DNA from: an uncultured Desulfovibrionaceae bacterium
GTDB taxonomy: Bacteria > Desulfobacterota > Desulfovibrionia > Desulfovibrionales > Desulfovibrionaceae
Assembly (NCBI GenBank): GCA_949427775.1
Contig: CASQEL010000043.1
Coordinates: forward strand, 1 to 10,399
Reading direction: 5' to 3'
DNA: 10,399 bases
Part shown: positions 1 through 7,476 of the stretch, in pieces
Layout: each line of letters begins with the position of its first letter
Position numbering within the stretch: position 1 is the first letter of the stretch
The notes under the pieces: generated by a model
What the model saw: the letters and a program-made list of their open reading frames with translations, nothing else
Database searches by the model: none
What the model was told of the DNA's origin: nothing
Translations under genes and position numbers: made by a program

Positions 1-592
1 GATCCGCTTTGATGGTGGCCGCGTTGGCCGGGTCCAGCAAAAATTGATACGGTTTGTTTTTCAAATAAAAATACACGGCGTCGCGGAGCACCAAAATCTT
101 GTTACGCGCTTCCTGCGCCAGGGCGGCGGTTTTGCTGAGCGCCGTGAACTTGCACACCAGAAAGACTACTCCACCCTTGCCGTCGGGCAACTCCACCCAG
201 AAGGGAGCAAAATCAATAGGGTAGTCCTGCGGCGGCGTCGCGGCGGGAGGCGTCGGCACGACAATGACCTCAGGTTCCACTGTCGTCACCGGCGGAGGCG
301 TCCGAAACATAAACCACCACAGAGCAACGCAGGTGAGGATCAGCACAACCAGTCCCCCGCCGAGCATCTGCAGCCGCTTTTTTTTGCGCGCAGCCGCCGC
401 AGCGGCAGCGTCATTCTTTCCCGAAACTTCAACCGGCAGTTTATCGGGCGCCATCGGGGGAGTCTCCTCCTCATCCAAAAGAAACGGTGCATCGTCAATA
501 TCCAGCGCGACCTTGGTGTCCGACTTGGATACGACTTCGACGTTGAGCGTGCCGACATCCGGCTGCGCTTTTGTGCCGCTGCTGATGCTCAA
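1..592 (-). CDS. fliL: FliL-like flagellar basal-body-associated protein (partial, C-terminus beyond left edge)
   Basis: About 197 residues are visible and the frame is open to the window edge. FliL family members are single-pass inner-membrane proteins around the flagellar stator. Seen: a cytoplasmic N-terminus of about 75 residues with an acidic stretch (DIDDAPFLLDEEE, about 31-43) and an Ala/Lys/Arg run before the membrane. One hydrophobic helix follows (about 76-95), then a Pro/Thr-rich linker (about 96-125) and the start of a periplasmic domain with LRDAVYFYLKNKPYQFLLDP, which resembles the FliL C-terminal pattern. Start choice: an in-frame stop lies at 654-656. TTG at 592 is preceded by GGAGGA with a 7-base gap, and I prefer it. 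ATG at 454 is an alternative, with GGAG 9 bases upstream, and would remove the acidic N-terminus. It is the last visible gene of the flagellar run, 258 bases after cheY. Family assignment is fairly sure; the start is uncertain. Confidence 0.75.
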   Translation of the reverse strand, partial: MSISSGTKAQPDVGTLNVEVVSKSDTKVALDIDDAPFLLDEEETPPMAPDKLPVEVSGKNDAAAAAAARKKKRLQMLGGGLVVLILTCVALWWFMFRTPPPVTTVEPEVIVVPTPPAATPPQDYPIDFAPFWVELPDGKGGVVFLVCKFTALSKTAALAQEARNKILVLRDAVYFYLKNKPYQFLLDPANAATIKAD

Positions 593-812
593 AAAATCTT
601 CCTCCGGATCTGCCGAGGAGTCCGGAATCCTTTTGCACAGAATCCCGTCTCCCTATCCCGCTGGACGGAAAACACTCACGCCGCCGGCGACCTGTATCCG
701 AGATTCACGGCAGGTTCCGGCGCATCCGAAATATCTGAAAAGCGGCACCGGCACCAGCCTCTGCTGACCGCCCATGCCGCCGCGTCCCAATGACGCACAA
801 TACGGAAGCCAA

Positions 813-834
813 ACGCTTTTTTTGCGAAAAGCGT
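813..834. repeat. Inverted repeat after cheY
   Basis: ACGCTTTT at 813-820 and AAAAGCGT at 827-834 form a perfect 8-base inverted repeat with a 6-base loop, 17 bases past the cheY stop. The stem is only half GC and no T-run follows on the minus strand, so it is at best a weak terminator or an RNA processing or stabilising hairpin between cheY and fliL. The rest of the 593-850 gap shows no recognisable gene. Confidence 0.4.
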
Positions 835-850
835 CCGGAGCGCGTCCGTA

Positions 851-1231
851 TTATCCAAAAATTTTATCAATTTTCTGTTTCATCGTCTCCGCGGTGAACG
901 GTTTGACGATATAATTGGAAACCTTGGCCTGCACGGCTTCAATGATATTTTCCTGCTGCGCTTCCGCAGTGACCATCAAAAAGGGAATATTGCAGAATTC
1001 TTCGCTGGCCCGGACCTTGCGCAACAGATCTATGCCTGTCATCTGCGGCATATTCCAGTCGGAAACGATAAAATCGATCTTTTCCCGATTGAGTATTTCC
1101 CACGCCGTGGCGCCGTCGTCGGCTTCCACGATGTTGTCGAATTCAAGTTGCCGCAGGATGTTTCTGACAATACGACGCATGGTGGAAAAATCGTCCACCA
1201 CGAGAACACGCATGTTGGGATCGTAACCCAT
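851..1231 (-). CDS. cheY: Chemotaxis response regulator CheY
   Basis: A 126-residue single receiver domain with no output domain, the usual CheY length. Phospho-CheY binds the flagellar motor switch (FliM/FliN) and changes rotation. The key residues are all present: acidic pair D13/D14 (VVDD), phospho-acceptor D58 (VSDWNMP), switch T88 (VTAEA), aromatic Y107 and K110 (VKPF). Each sits one place beyond its E. coli CheY counterpart. Start: ATG at 1231 has AAGGAG with a 6-base gap; a second ATG at residue 7 lacks such a site. It lies 132 bases downstream of fliA, and that gap contains two inverted repeats and an AT-rich stretch. Location next to flhF-flhG-fliA supports a motor-directed CheY rather than an orphan receiver. 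No cheZ or cheA is in the window. Confidence 0.95.
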   Translation of the reverse strand: MGYDPNMRVLVVDDFSTMRRIVRNILRQLEFDNIVEADDGATAWEILNREKIDFIVSDWNMPQMTGIDLLRKVRASEEFCNIPFLMVTAEAQQENIIEAVQAKVSNYIVKPFTAETMKQKIDKIFG

Positions 1232-1290
1232 CTCCCACTCCTTGCCCTGTCACGGAAAGCGCGCGCTCCCCATGCAGGATTTGAAACATC

Positions 1291-1296
1291 ATAATA
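1291..1296 (-). promoter_or_regulatory. Possible -10 element of an internal cheY promoter
   Basis: The minus strand reads TATTAT here, five of six matches to the -10 consensus, inside an AT-rich patch (1283-1305) of an otherwise GC-rich gap. Transcription would begin about 50 bases before the cheY ATG. No good -35 hexamer lies 16-18 bases upstream, so an activator or another sigma factor would be needed. Weak call. Confidence 0.2.
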
Positions 1297-1319
1297 AATG
1301 TTGAACACCCCGCGCGCCG

Positions 1320-1337
1320 CTTCCGGAGCTTCGGAAG
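1320..1337. repeat. Inverted repeat in the fliA-cheY gap
   Basis: CTTCCG at 1320-1325 and CGGAAG at 1332-1337 are perfect arms around a 6-base centre. On the minus strand this hairpin lies 26 bases past the fliA stop. No T-run follows, so it looks more like an attenuator, an mRNA-end stabiliser or a protein site than a full intrinsic terminator. Confidence 0.4.
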
Positions 1338-1346
1338 CCGACACCT

Positions 1347-1359
1347 CCTGCATTGCAGG
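1347..1359. repeat. Short palindrome just after the fliA stop
   Basis: CCTGCATTGCAGG is a perfect palindrome around a single central base, 4 bases past the fliA stop codon. With the 1320-1337 repeat it makes a pair of symmetric elements in the fliA-cheY gap. Confidence 0.4.
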
Positions 1360-1363
1360 GGCG

Positions 1364-2137
1364 TCATTGCACGTCCACATCTCCATATTGCGCCAAAAAG
1401 GCGCGCCGCAGACGAGCCAGCGCCTGCGAATGCAATTGAGATACCCGCCCTTCTGTAATCCCCATCACTTCGGCGGTTTCACGCATGTTCAACTCATCCG
1501 TGTAATAGAGTGACAATACCAGCTTTTCGCGAGGTGTCAACGTGTCGATCAACGGCGCGACCCGTTCCACCATCTCCTGCCGCGCGGTGCTTTGATAGGG
1601 TTCTCCCACGCTGCTCTGTCCATCTTCGTTGGACAAGGAATCCTGAATGGCGTCCAACGACAACCAGAGTTGGCTTTGCAACGCTTCCAGCCCCTGGCGC
1701 ACCTCTTTGGCGTCCAGGCCGGTCAATGTCTGCAACTCTTCCTCCGTCGCCTGACGCCCCTTTTCATGCTCCACCCGGCGCATGGCCTCGTCCAACTGTC
1801 GCACCCTCTGGCGCAGAGCGCGCGGAAACCAGTCCAGGCGGCGAAGCTCGTCCAGCATGGCTCCGCGGATACGGTTTTCCGCATAGGTTTCAAAGCGAAT
1901 GCCCAACTGCGGTTGAAACTTTCCCAACGCCTCCATCAGTCCCAGCGTGCCCGCGCTGATCAGCTCGCCGAGCTCCACGTTGCGCGGCAGTTTGGTTTTG
2001 AGCCGCAGAGCGAGAAAACGTATCTTGGGCGCGTAATGACGCACAATACGTTCCTGCTCGGAAGGTCTGAAGTCGCCCCATGCGGTGGAGCCTGCCTCCA
2101 GCGCATCCCAGGGGCCGGAATCCCGACTCTCGGCCAT
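1364..2137 (-). CDS. fliA: RNA polymerase sigma factor FliA (sigma-28)
   Basis: A 257-residue sigma-70 family factor of the FliA/WhiG type, which directs RNA polymerase to late flagellar and chemotaxis promoters. Seen: region 2 at about 27-106, including KLPRNVELGELISAGTLGLMEAL, the core-binding and -10 recognition part (FETYAENRIRGAMLDELRRLDW), then a region 3 segment (RRVEHEKGRQATEEEL). Region 4 at the C-terminus has a helix-turn-helix (MRETAEVMGITEGRVSQLHS) for the -35 element. The frame stays open upstream to 2350, but that extension reads through flhG and does not resemble sigma factors. ATG at 2137 has AAGGGA 6 bases upstream and begins 25 bases after the flhG stop. No anti-sigma factor FlgM gene is in the window. 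Position between flhG and cheY matches the arrangement in many polar flagellates. Confidence 0.95.
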   Translation of the reverse strand: MAESRDSGPWDALEAGSTAWGDFRPSEQERIVRHYAPKIRFLALRLKTKLPRNVELGELISAGTLGLMEALGKFQPQLGIRFETYAENRIRGAMLDELRRLDWFPRALRQRVRQLDEAMRRVEHEKGRQATEEELQTLTGLDAKEVRQGLEALQSQLWLSLDAIQDSLSNEDGQSSVGEPYQSTARQEMVERVAPLIDTLTPREKLVLSLYYTDELNMRETAEVMGITEGRVSQLHSQALARLRRAFLAQYGDVDVQ

Positions 2138-2162
2138 GCGGTTTCCCTTGAAGGAGACGGTT

Positions 2163-2978
2163 TCACTGCCGGAAGAGCAGTTTTTTCCAGAAAAATTTGA
2201 TGTTGCCGTCCAGACTTTCCGGAACATCCCAGGACTGCACGGTCTGGGCCGCCTGACGCACAGCCTGCGCGGCGGGACTGGACGGTTCGTGAATGCAGAA
2301 GGGGATCTGCTGCACCACGGCCTTGCGAACCTGGGGATCGCGGGGAACATATCCGGCGAAATCCAGAGAAACCCCGCTCAAAAAATGATCACAGGCCTGA
2401 TGCAGGCGGGTGAACATCAGCTTGGCTTCCTTGGCATCGGGGGCCATATTGACAATCACCTTGAAATGCTCCACCCCGTGCGCCAGCTTGAGCACCTTGA
2501 TCAGCGCGTACGCGTCCGTCAGGGACGTCGGCTCGGGCGTCATCACCACCAGCCGTTCCTGCGCCGCCAGATTGAAATACAGCACATTGTCGTTGATGCC
2601 GGCGCCGGTGTCCACAATCAGGTAATCAACCTCGTTTTCCAGCACATCCACAGCCTCCAGCAGTTCCAGTTTCTGCCCGGTGCTCAGGCTCACCATATCG
2701 CTGATGCCCGACGAGGCCGGCAGAATGGAAAAGCCGTACGGCGTGGGAAACAGGATGTCCCACAGCTCCGCGCCTTCATGGAAGAGATGGAACAGGTTTT
2801 TCTGCGGCGTCAGGCCCAACAGCACATCGACATTGGCCAGCCCGAGATCGGCGTCAAGCAGCACAATCCGTTTGCCCGCCTGGGCCAGGCTTACGGCAAT
2901 GTTGACGGCAAGGTTGGTTTTGCCGACGCCGCCCTTGCCGGAAGTCACGGAAAAAACGAGGGGAAATGTGGCGCTCAT
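2163..2978 (-). CDS. flhG: MinD/ParA-type ATPase FlhG (FleN, YlxH), flagellar number regulator
   Basis: A 271-residue SIMIBI-class ATPase that limits flagellar number and works with FlhF at the membrane. Seen: deviant Walker A KGGVGKT at 15-21 with signature Lys15 and P-loop Lys20; the Walker A' stretch LLDADLGLANVDVLLGL from about 40; Walker B YLIVDTGAG with Asp123. The C-terminal tail NIKFFWKKLLFRQ is plausibly an amphipathic membrane-targeting helix. Start: ATG at 2978 has GGAG with an 8-base gap. The flhF stop codon, TGA at 2982-2984, is in the same frame one codon upstream, so no longer N-terminus is possible. The protein therefore begins only about 14 residues before the P-loop and lacks the DQAxxLR motif that activates FlhF in well-studied FlhG proteins. 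Identity as FlhG rests on the motifs plus the flhF and fliA neighbours. Confidence 0.93.
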   Translation of the reverse strand: MSATFPLVFSVTSGKGGVGKTNLAVNIAVSLAQAGKRIVLLDADLGLANVDVLLGLTPQKNLFHLFHEGAELWDILFPTPYGFSILPASSGISDMVSLSTGQKLELLEAVDVLENEVDYLIVDTGAGINDNVLYFNLAAQERLVVMTPEPTSLTDAYALIKVLKLAHGVEHFKVIVNMAPDAKEAKLMFTRLHQACDHFLSGVSLDFAGYVPRDPQVRKAVVQQIPFCIHEPSSPAAQAVRQAAQTVQSWDVPESLDGNIKFFWKKLLFRQ

Positions 2979-2981
2979 GGA

Positions 2982-4196
2982 TCAGGCTCCAGAATACTGC
3001 GCGCTCTGCGCTTCACCCGCGGGCGCGGGGCGCTCGCCGGGCAATTGACGTTTGAAAATCAGCCGCCAGACCATGGGTTCGCTGGCCGGGGTCAACGTCT
3101 GTTTGAGTCCGGGACCGTGGGACAACGCCGATACGGGCAACTTGCAGGCCACAGCCACGTTGACCAACGTACCATAACTTACGGCTTCATCCAACTTTGT
3201 CCAGACAAGACTCCCCTCCCCTTCCACATGGTACCGGGACAGAAACGCCGTCATCTGCATGCCGTCGTGATGCGGCGAAAGCGCCAGATGCGTGACGGCG
3301 TCCCTGTCGGCCAGCCCCAGATGCGCCCGCAAGGCTCCCAGGGACATGTCCCGGGTCAGTCCCGGCAGATCAACGAATATGCGATCCGCCTCCGCGCAGG
3401 CCGCCAGCGCCCGTTCCATGCCCGCGGCGTCGGAGGCTTCGTAATAGGAAAAATTCGACAGTTCCGCCCAATGTCGCAGAATAAGTCGTCCGTTGCCCCT
3501 GTTGCAATCCGCGTTGATGAACGCCACATTGATCTCCGGAACCTGCTGCCGCAACGTCAGGGCCATGCGCAACGCGCTGGTGGTTTTGCCCGCGCCGAAG
3601 GGACCGCTCATCAGATGAAGCCGTTGGGGCCATTTGTCCGCCGTCCAGGAACGCACGGGCAACATGTCGCTCAGAGATTCCAGCACCGACATGCCGGGCG
3701 TAGCCAGCATCCGGCGGTACAATTCCACCGACACGGCGTCCGAAATGCCCTCTCGCTGCAGGTATTCCAGAGCAATCCGCTGCCGGGGCGTCAGGCGTTC
3801 CAACTGTATGGACGGTTTCATGAGGGCAAACAGATGCTCCTTGATCTGCAACCATTCCCTGTGCCATTCCGACCAGCCCGCGGGAGCGCCGTCCGCGGCG
3901 TAGGCGCTCATGCCGTTCATGGAGACGCCGCCCGAAGTCATGGCCCGCGCGGCGTTCGTGGCGTTGACCACGGCCCGGGCCGCGGCGCGCACGGCCTCCG
4001 CGCCCGACGGGGCGGGAACGGCGTCGGGCTGCTCCGACGGAACGGGACGATCGATGCCCACTGTTATTTCATGGCAACGGACGCCGTTTTTGCGATAGGT
4101 CCGGCTGCCCAGAATAACGGCGTCCGATCCCAGTTCCGCCTTGATTTGCGCCAGCACTTCCGGCGTGCTGGAACCCGTATATGTTTTGACCTGCAT
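2982..4196 (-). CDS. flhF: Flagellar SRP-type GTPase FlhF
   Basis: A 404-residue relative of Ffh and FtsY that marks the flagellar assembly site. Seen: N-terminal MQVKTYTGSSTPEVLAQIKA followed by LGSDAVILGSRTYRKNG, typical of FlhF. A low-complexity Ala/Pro-rich linker (about 50-107) and an N-type helical region (about 110-185) come next. The G domain has a P-loop GPFGAGKTT (198-206) and G4 TKLDEA (333-338). Divergent parts: the G2 region, usually near DTYR followed by an EQLR-like stretch, reads ADCNRGNGR (229-237), and G3, usually DTAGR, reads DLPGL (276-280). The ATG at 4196 overlaps the flhA stop by one base (TAATG), which implies translational coupling. The stop TGA is followed one codon later, in frame, by the flhG ATG. 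GTP binding looks likely; the hydrolysis rate cannot be judged. Confidence 0.93.
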   Translation of the reverse strand: MQVKTYTGSSTPEVLAQIKAELGSDAVILGSRTYRKNGVRCHEITVGIDRPVPSEQPDAVPAPSGAEAVRAAARAVVNATNAARAMTSGGVSMNGMSAYAADGAPAGWSEWHREWLQIKEHLFALMKPSIQLERLTPRQRIALEYLQREGISDAVSVELYRRMLATPGMSVLESLSDMLPVRSWTADKWPQRLHLMSGPFGAGKTTSALRMALTLRQQVPEINVAFINADCNRGNGRLILRHWAELSNFSYYEASDAAGMERALAACAEADRIFVDLPGLTRDMSLGALRAHLGLADRDAVTHLALSPHHDGMQMTAFLSRYHVEGEGSLVWTKLDEAVSYGTLVNVAVACKLPVSALSHGPGLKQTLTPASEPMVWRLIFKRQLPGERPAPAGEAQSAQYSGA

Positions 4197-6295
4197 TACT
4201 CAATCCCCACTGTGCCCACAGACTGCAAACGAATATCGGGCGGAATTTCCGCCTGAGATATGACCGGCACGGACGGCAGAAAACGCGTAACCAGTTGGGC
4301 AAGATGCGGCCGGATCACGGGAGAAGCCAGTATCACCGGCTGTCCGTCGGTCCCCACGGCATTGTCCACGGCCTGATTCACGCTCTGGATAAGTCGTTGC
4401 GCCACCACGGGATTGAGAGACAGAAACGCCCCTCCGTCCGTTTGACGCACACTTTCCTGCACAGTTTTTTCCGCGTTCTGGTCAAGGGTAAGTACAGGAA
4501 GAACCCCATTGCTGTCCATGTAGGGCTTGACGATGGAGCGGGCAAGCTTTTCGCGCACGTATTCGGAGAGCATCTCGGGATTTTTGACGGAACCGCCGTA
4601 ATCGCCCAATGTTTCCACGATGGTGAGCATATCGCGAATGGTGACGTTTTCGCGCACCAGCGTCTGCAGAACTTTCTGCACCACCCCGAGGGGCAGAATG
4701 CCCGGCACCAGATCCTCCACAGCTTTGGGCGCATGTTTGGCCAGAGTGTCCAGCAGCGCCTGCACGGCCTGGCGATCCAGAAAGTCCGCCAGGTGCCGCC
4801 GGAAAACTTCCGTCAGGTGGGTGGCGATGACCGTGGCCGGGTCCACCACGGTATACCCGGCCAGCATGGCCTCCTCGCGCTGGGAATCGGGAATCCACAG
4901 CGCCGGAAGGTTGAAGGCCGGTTCGCGCGTTTCTATGCCGGAAATGTGATTGCTCACATTGCCGGGGTCCATGGCCAGAAAATGATCCACCAGAATTTCG
5001 GCCGAGGCCACCTGGTTGCCCTTGATCAGCAGAGCGTACTGTCCGGGCTTGAGCTGCAGATTATCCCGCAAATGCAACGAAGGGATGACCACGCCCATAT
5101 CCAGCGCGAACTGGCGGCGGATGGAGCGTATGCGCGACAACAGATTGCCGTTCTGCTCCTCGTCGACCAAAGGAATAAGCCCATACCCCACTTCCAGTTC
5201 CAAAGCGTCCAGAGGCAGCAGCGCCTGCACCTCTTCGGGAGTGTCGGCGGTGCCGCTGCCTTTTTTGGCCTTGCCGCCCTTGGCCTGAGACGCCGAACCG
5301 GCTTCGCCTTCCTCCTCTTCCCTTTGCGTGGCGCGAGCCGCGACAAACATGACCATGGCCATGAACAGGAACGGAATCATGGGCAGCCCCGGCACCAGGG
5401 CGAAAACCACCAGCACCCCGGAAACCACCTGCAGCGCGCGGGTGTTGAACGTGAGCTGGGCCAGAAATTCCTCGCCCATCTTGGCTTCGGAGGCGGCGCG
5501 CGACACCAGCAGACCGGTGCCCGTGGAGACGATGATGGACGGAATGGTGGAAACCAGGCCGTCGCCGATGGTCAGCAGAGAATAGGTGGTCAGAGCTGTG
5601 CCCCAGGGCATGTCTTTCTGCACCACGCCGATGATGATGCCGCCGATCAGGTTGACCATCGTGATCATTATGCCCGCGTTGACGTCCCCGGTGACGAACT
5701 TGCACGCGCCGTCCATGGCGCCGTAGAAATCGGCTTCCTTGCGCAGCGCGTGGCGTCGGTTGGTGGCCTCTTCCTCGTCGATGAGCCCGGCGTTGAGGTC
5801 GGCCTCGATGGCCATCTGCTTGCCGGGCATGGCGTCCAGGGTAAAACGGGCGGCCACTTCGGCGATGCGCGTCGTGCCTGCGGTGATGACCACCTTGTTG
5901 AGAATGAACAAAATCATGAAGATGACGGCGCCCACCACGTAGCTGCCGCCTACCACGAATTCCCCGAAGGCCCTGATGACGTTCCCGGCGGCCTCGATGC
6001 CGGCGTCGCCGTTCAACAGAATCAGTCGGGTGGAGGCCACGTTGAGAGCCAGCCGCAGCAGGGTGGTCACCAGCAGCAGGGAAGGAAAGATGGAAAACTC
6101 CAGCGGCGAGGACATGAACATGGAAGTGACGAGCACCAGCAACGCGATGGAGATGCTCACGCAGAGCATGATATCCAGAAAAAAGGGAGGCAGGGGCACC
6201 AGCATGACGAACAGAATGACCACCACGCCCACAGCGAGCATGATGTCGCCCTGCCGGGCGAAACGCGCATAATCCAGTTTGGGAATCCCTGCCAT
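4196..6295 (-). CDS. flhA: Flagellar type III export gate protein FlhA
   Basis: A 699-residue FHIPEP-family protein. FlhA forms a nonameric ring in the export gate, uses the proton motive force and docks chaperone-substrate complexes. Seen: about eight hydrophobic helices within residues 16-325. The conserved RLALNVASTRLILL begins at 81, and D204 in VTGDVNAG corresponds to the Asp implicated in proton use in Salmonella FlhA. A charged Gly/Lys/Glu linker (about 325-355) leads to the cytoplasmic domain (355-699). Start: the frame is open up to 6403, but that extension runs back into flhB. ATG at 6295 gives the family-typical MAGIPKL and has GAGG and AGGA nearby upstream. It lies 74 bases after flhB and overlaps flhF by one base. 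Length and motifs are complete. Confidence 0.97.
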   Translation of the reverse strand: MAGIPKLDYARFARQGDIMLAVGVVVILFVMLVPLPPFFLDIMLCVSISIALLVLVTSMFMSSPLEFSIFPSLLLVTTLLRLALNVASTRLILLNGDAGIEAAGNVIRAFGEFVVGGSYVVGAVIFMILFILNKVVITAGTTRIAEVAARFTLDAMPGKQMAIEADLNAGLIDEEEATNRRHALRKEADFYGAMDGACKFVTGDVNAGIMITMVNLIGGIIIGVVQKDMPWGTALTTYSLLTIGDGLVSTIPSIIVSTGTGLLVSRAASEAKMGEEFLAQLTFNTRALQVVSGVLVVFALVPGLPMIPFLFMAMVMFVAARATQREEEEGEAGSASQAKGGKAKKGSGTADTPEEVQALLPLDALELEVGYGLIPLVDEEQNGNLLSRIRSIRRQFALDMGVVIPSLHLRDNLQLKPGQYALLIKGNQVASAEILVDHFLAMDPGNVSNHISGIETREPAFNLPALWIPDSQREEAMLAGYTVVDPATVIATHLTEVFRRHLADFLDRQAVQALLDTLAKHAPKAVEDLVPGILPLGVVQKVLQTLVRENVTIRDMLTIVETLGDYGGSVKNPEMLSEYVREKLARSIVKPYMDSNGVLPVLTLDQNAEKTVQESVRQTDGGAFLSLNPVVAQRLIQSVNQAVDNAVGTDGQPVILASPVIRPHLAQLVTRFLPSVPVISQAEIPPDIRLQSVGTVGIE

Positions 6296-6369
6296 GATCC
6301 TGACACCTCGTGCAGTGCGTGAAAACGTCGCACATCCCTCCCCCACCCGGAGAGAGAAGTATCGATCGC

Positions 6370-7449
6370 CTATCTTCCCGGCATCTTGCCCTTCATCCGC
6401 CAAATGCTGGCCAGAATGGACGCCGTAGCTTTATACAATTCGGGAGGAATCATGTCCCCCACCTCCGTGGCTTTATACAAGGCGCGTGCCAAAGGCACGT
6501 TTTCCCTGATGGGCACCCGATTTTCCCGGGCCACCTCCTTGATGCGCTCCGCCAGATGGTCCGCCCCTTTGGCCAGCACCACCGGCGCGGGAGCCTTCAG
6601 CGCGTCGTACATCAGGGCCACGGCGATGTGCGTCGGGTTGGTGATCACCACGTCGGCCTTGGGCACGTCCTGCAACATGCGCTTGGCCATCTGCTCCATC
6701 ATCTTTTTGCGCTGCTGCGCTTTGACCACAGGGTCGCCTTCAGCCTGTTTGCGCTCGTCCTTCACTTCCTGCTTGGTCATTTTGATGTTTTCTTCATAGC
6801 TGAAGCGCGTGTACCACAGATCCGCGGCCGCGATGACCAGCATGGGCATCAACGTGTAGGCCACCATGTGAAACCCTGTCTTCAGCATATATGTGGCCAC
6901 GCCTTCGGGCGTGGCGTAGAACATGGGCAGGAAGTTCGCAAACTCCTGCCACAGGATGATGCCCGGAATCACGGCGACGACGATGGACAGCAGCAAGCTC
7001 TTCAACAGCCGCACCAGGGTCTGCGGCGAAAGGAACATCTGCTTCAGGGCTTTGATGATATTGAAGCGATCCCAGCGAAATTTGAAGATCTCCGTGGTCC
7101 ACAGCTTGCCCACCTGCAGACGCATGGTCAACCCTACCACAAAGGCCAGGAAAAAAAGCAGCGGCAACAGAATCTTGGCCAGTTGCCAGGAAAGGGCCTG
7201 CGCCAGGGCGTATATGGATTGCGGGTCCACTTTGAATTCATGCGCGTGCGCCAAGTACTGGCGAAAGATGATCATGAGTTCGTGGGCCATGGTGCCTGTC
7301 CACAGAAAGAGGCCGATGAGTCCGGCGACCAGGCTCATGGTCTTGCTCACTTCCTGCGATTTGGGAACATTCCCCTTTTTGCGTTGCTTGTTGCGCTGCT
7401 TTGGGGTGGCCTTTTCCGTTCTGCTGGGATCTTGCTGTCCGCCGAACAT
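6370..7449 (-). CDS. flhB: Flagellar export switch protein FlhB
   Basis: A 359-residue export-gate protein that switches specificity from rod/hook to filament substrates. Seen: a charged N-terminus (QQDPSRTEKATPKQRNKQRK), the usual FlhB opening. Four hydrophobic helices follow, at roughly 38-60, 86-108, 146-170 and 185-210. The cytoplasmic domain carries the autocleavage site NPTH at 271-274, after DVVIT, and cleavage is expected between N271 and P272. ATG at 7449 has AGGA 8 bases upstream and begins 27 bases after the fliR stop. The 74-base gap to flhA holds only a minor GTGCG/CGCAC stem. All hallmark residues are present, so the protein should be functional. Confidence 0.97.
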   Translation of the reverse strand: MFGGQQDPSRTEKATPKQRNKQRKKGNVPKSQEVSKTMSLVAGLIGLFLWTGTMAHELMIIFRQYLAHAHEFKVDPQSIYALAQALSWQLAKILLPLLFFLAFVVGLTMRLQVGKLWTTEIFKFRWDRFNIIKALKQMFLSPQTLVRLLKSLLLSIVVAVIPGIILWQEFANFLPMFYATPEGVATYMLKTGFHMVAYTLMPMLVIAAADLWYTRFSYEENIKMTKQEVKDERKQAEGDPVVKAQQRKKMMEQMAKRMLQDVPKADVVITNPTHIAVALMYDALKAPAPVVLAKGADHLAERIKEVARENRVPIRENVPLARALYKATEVGDMIPPELYKATASILASIWRMKGKMPGR

Positions 7450-7476
7450 ATCGTGATTCCTGCGGCATCCGCCGTG

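Noticed and set aside
742..755. GG-N10-GC on the minus strand between cheY and fliL, possible sigma-54 site
   Set aside because: Only the GG and GC fit; the TTGCA and TGGCAC context is missing, and such spacing arises often by chance in GC-rich DNA.
1342..1349. Strong Shine-Dalgarno-like AGGAGGTG on the minus strand after fliA
   Set aside because: No ATG, GTG or TTG lies at a usable distance with a plausible reading frame; probably chance or part of the palindromic gap.
2138..2350. N-terminal extension of fliA to an ATG at 2350
   Set aside because: It overlaps the end of flhG in another frame and does not resemble sigma-factor sequence; ATG at 2137 fits FliA length and spacing.
6296..6403. 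N-terminal extension of flhA to an ATG at 6403
   Set aside because: It would read back into the end of flhB; ATG at 6295 gives the family-typical N-terminus.
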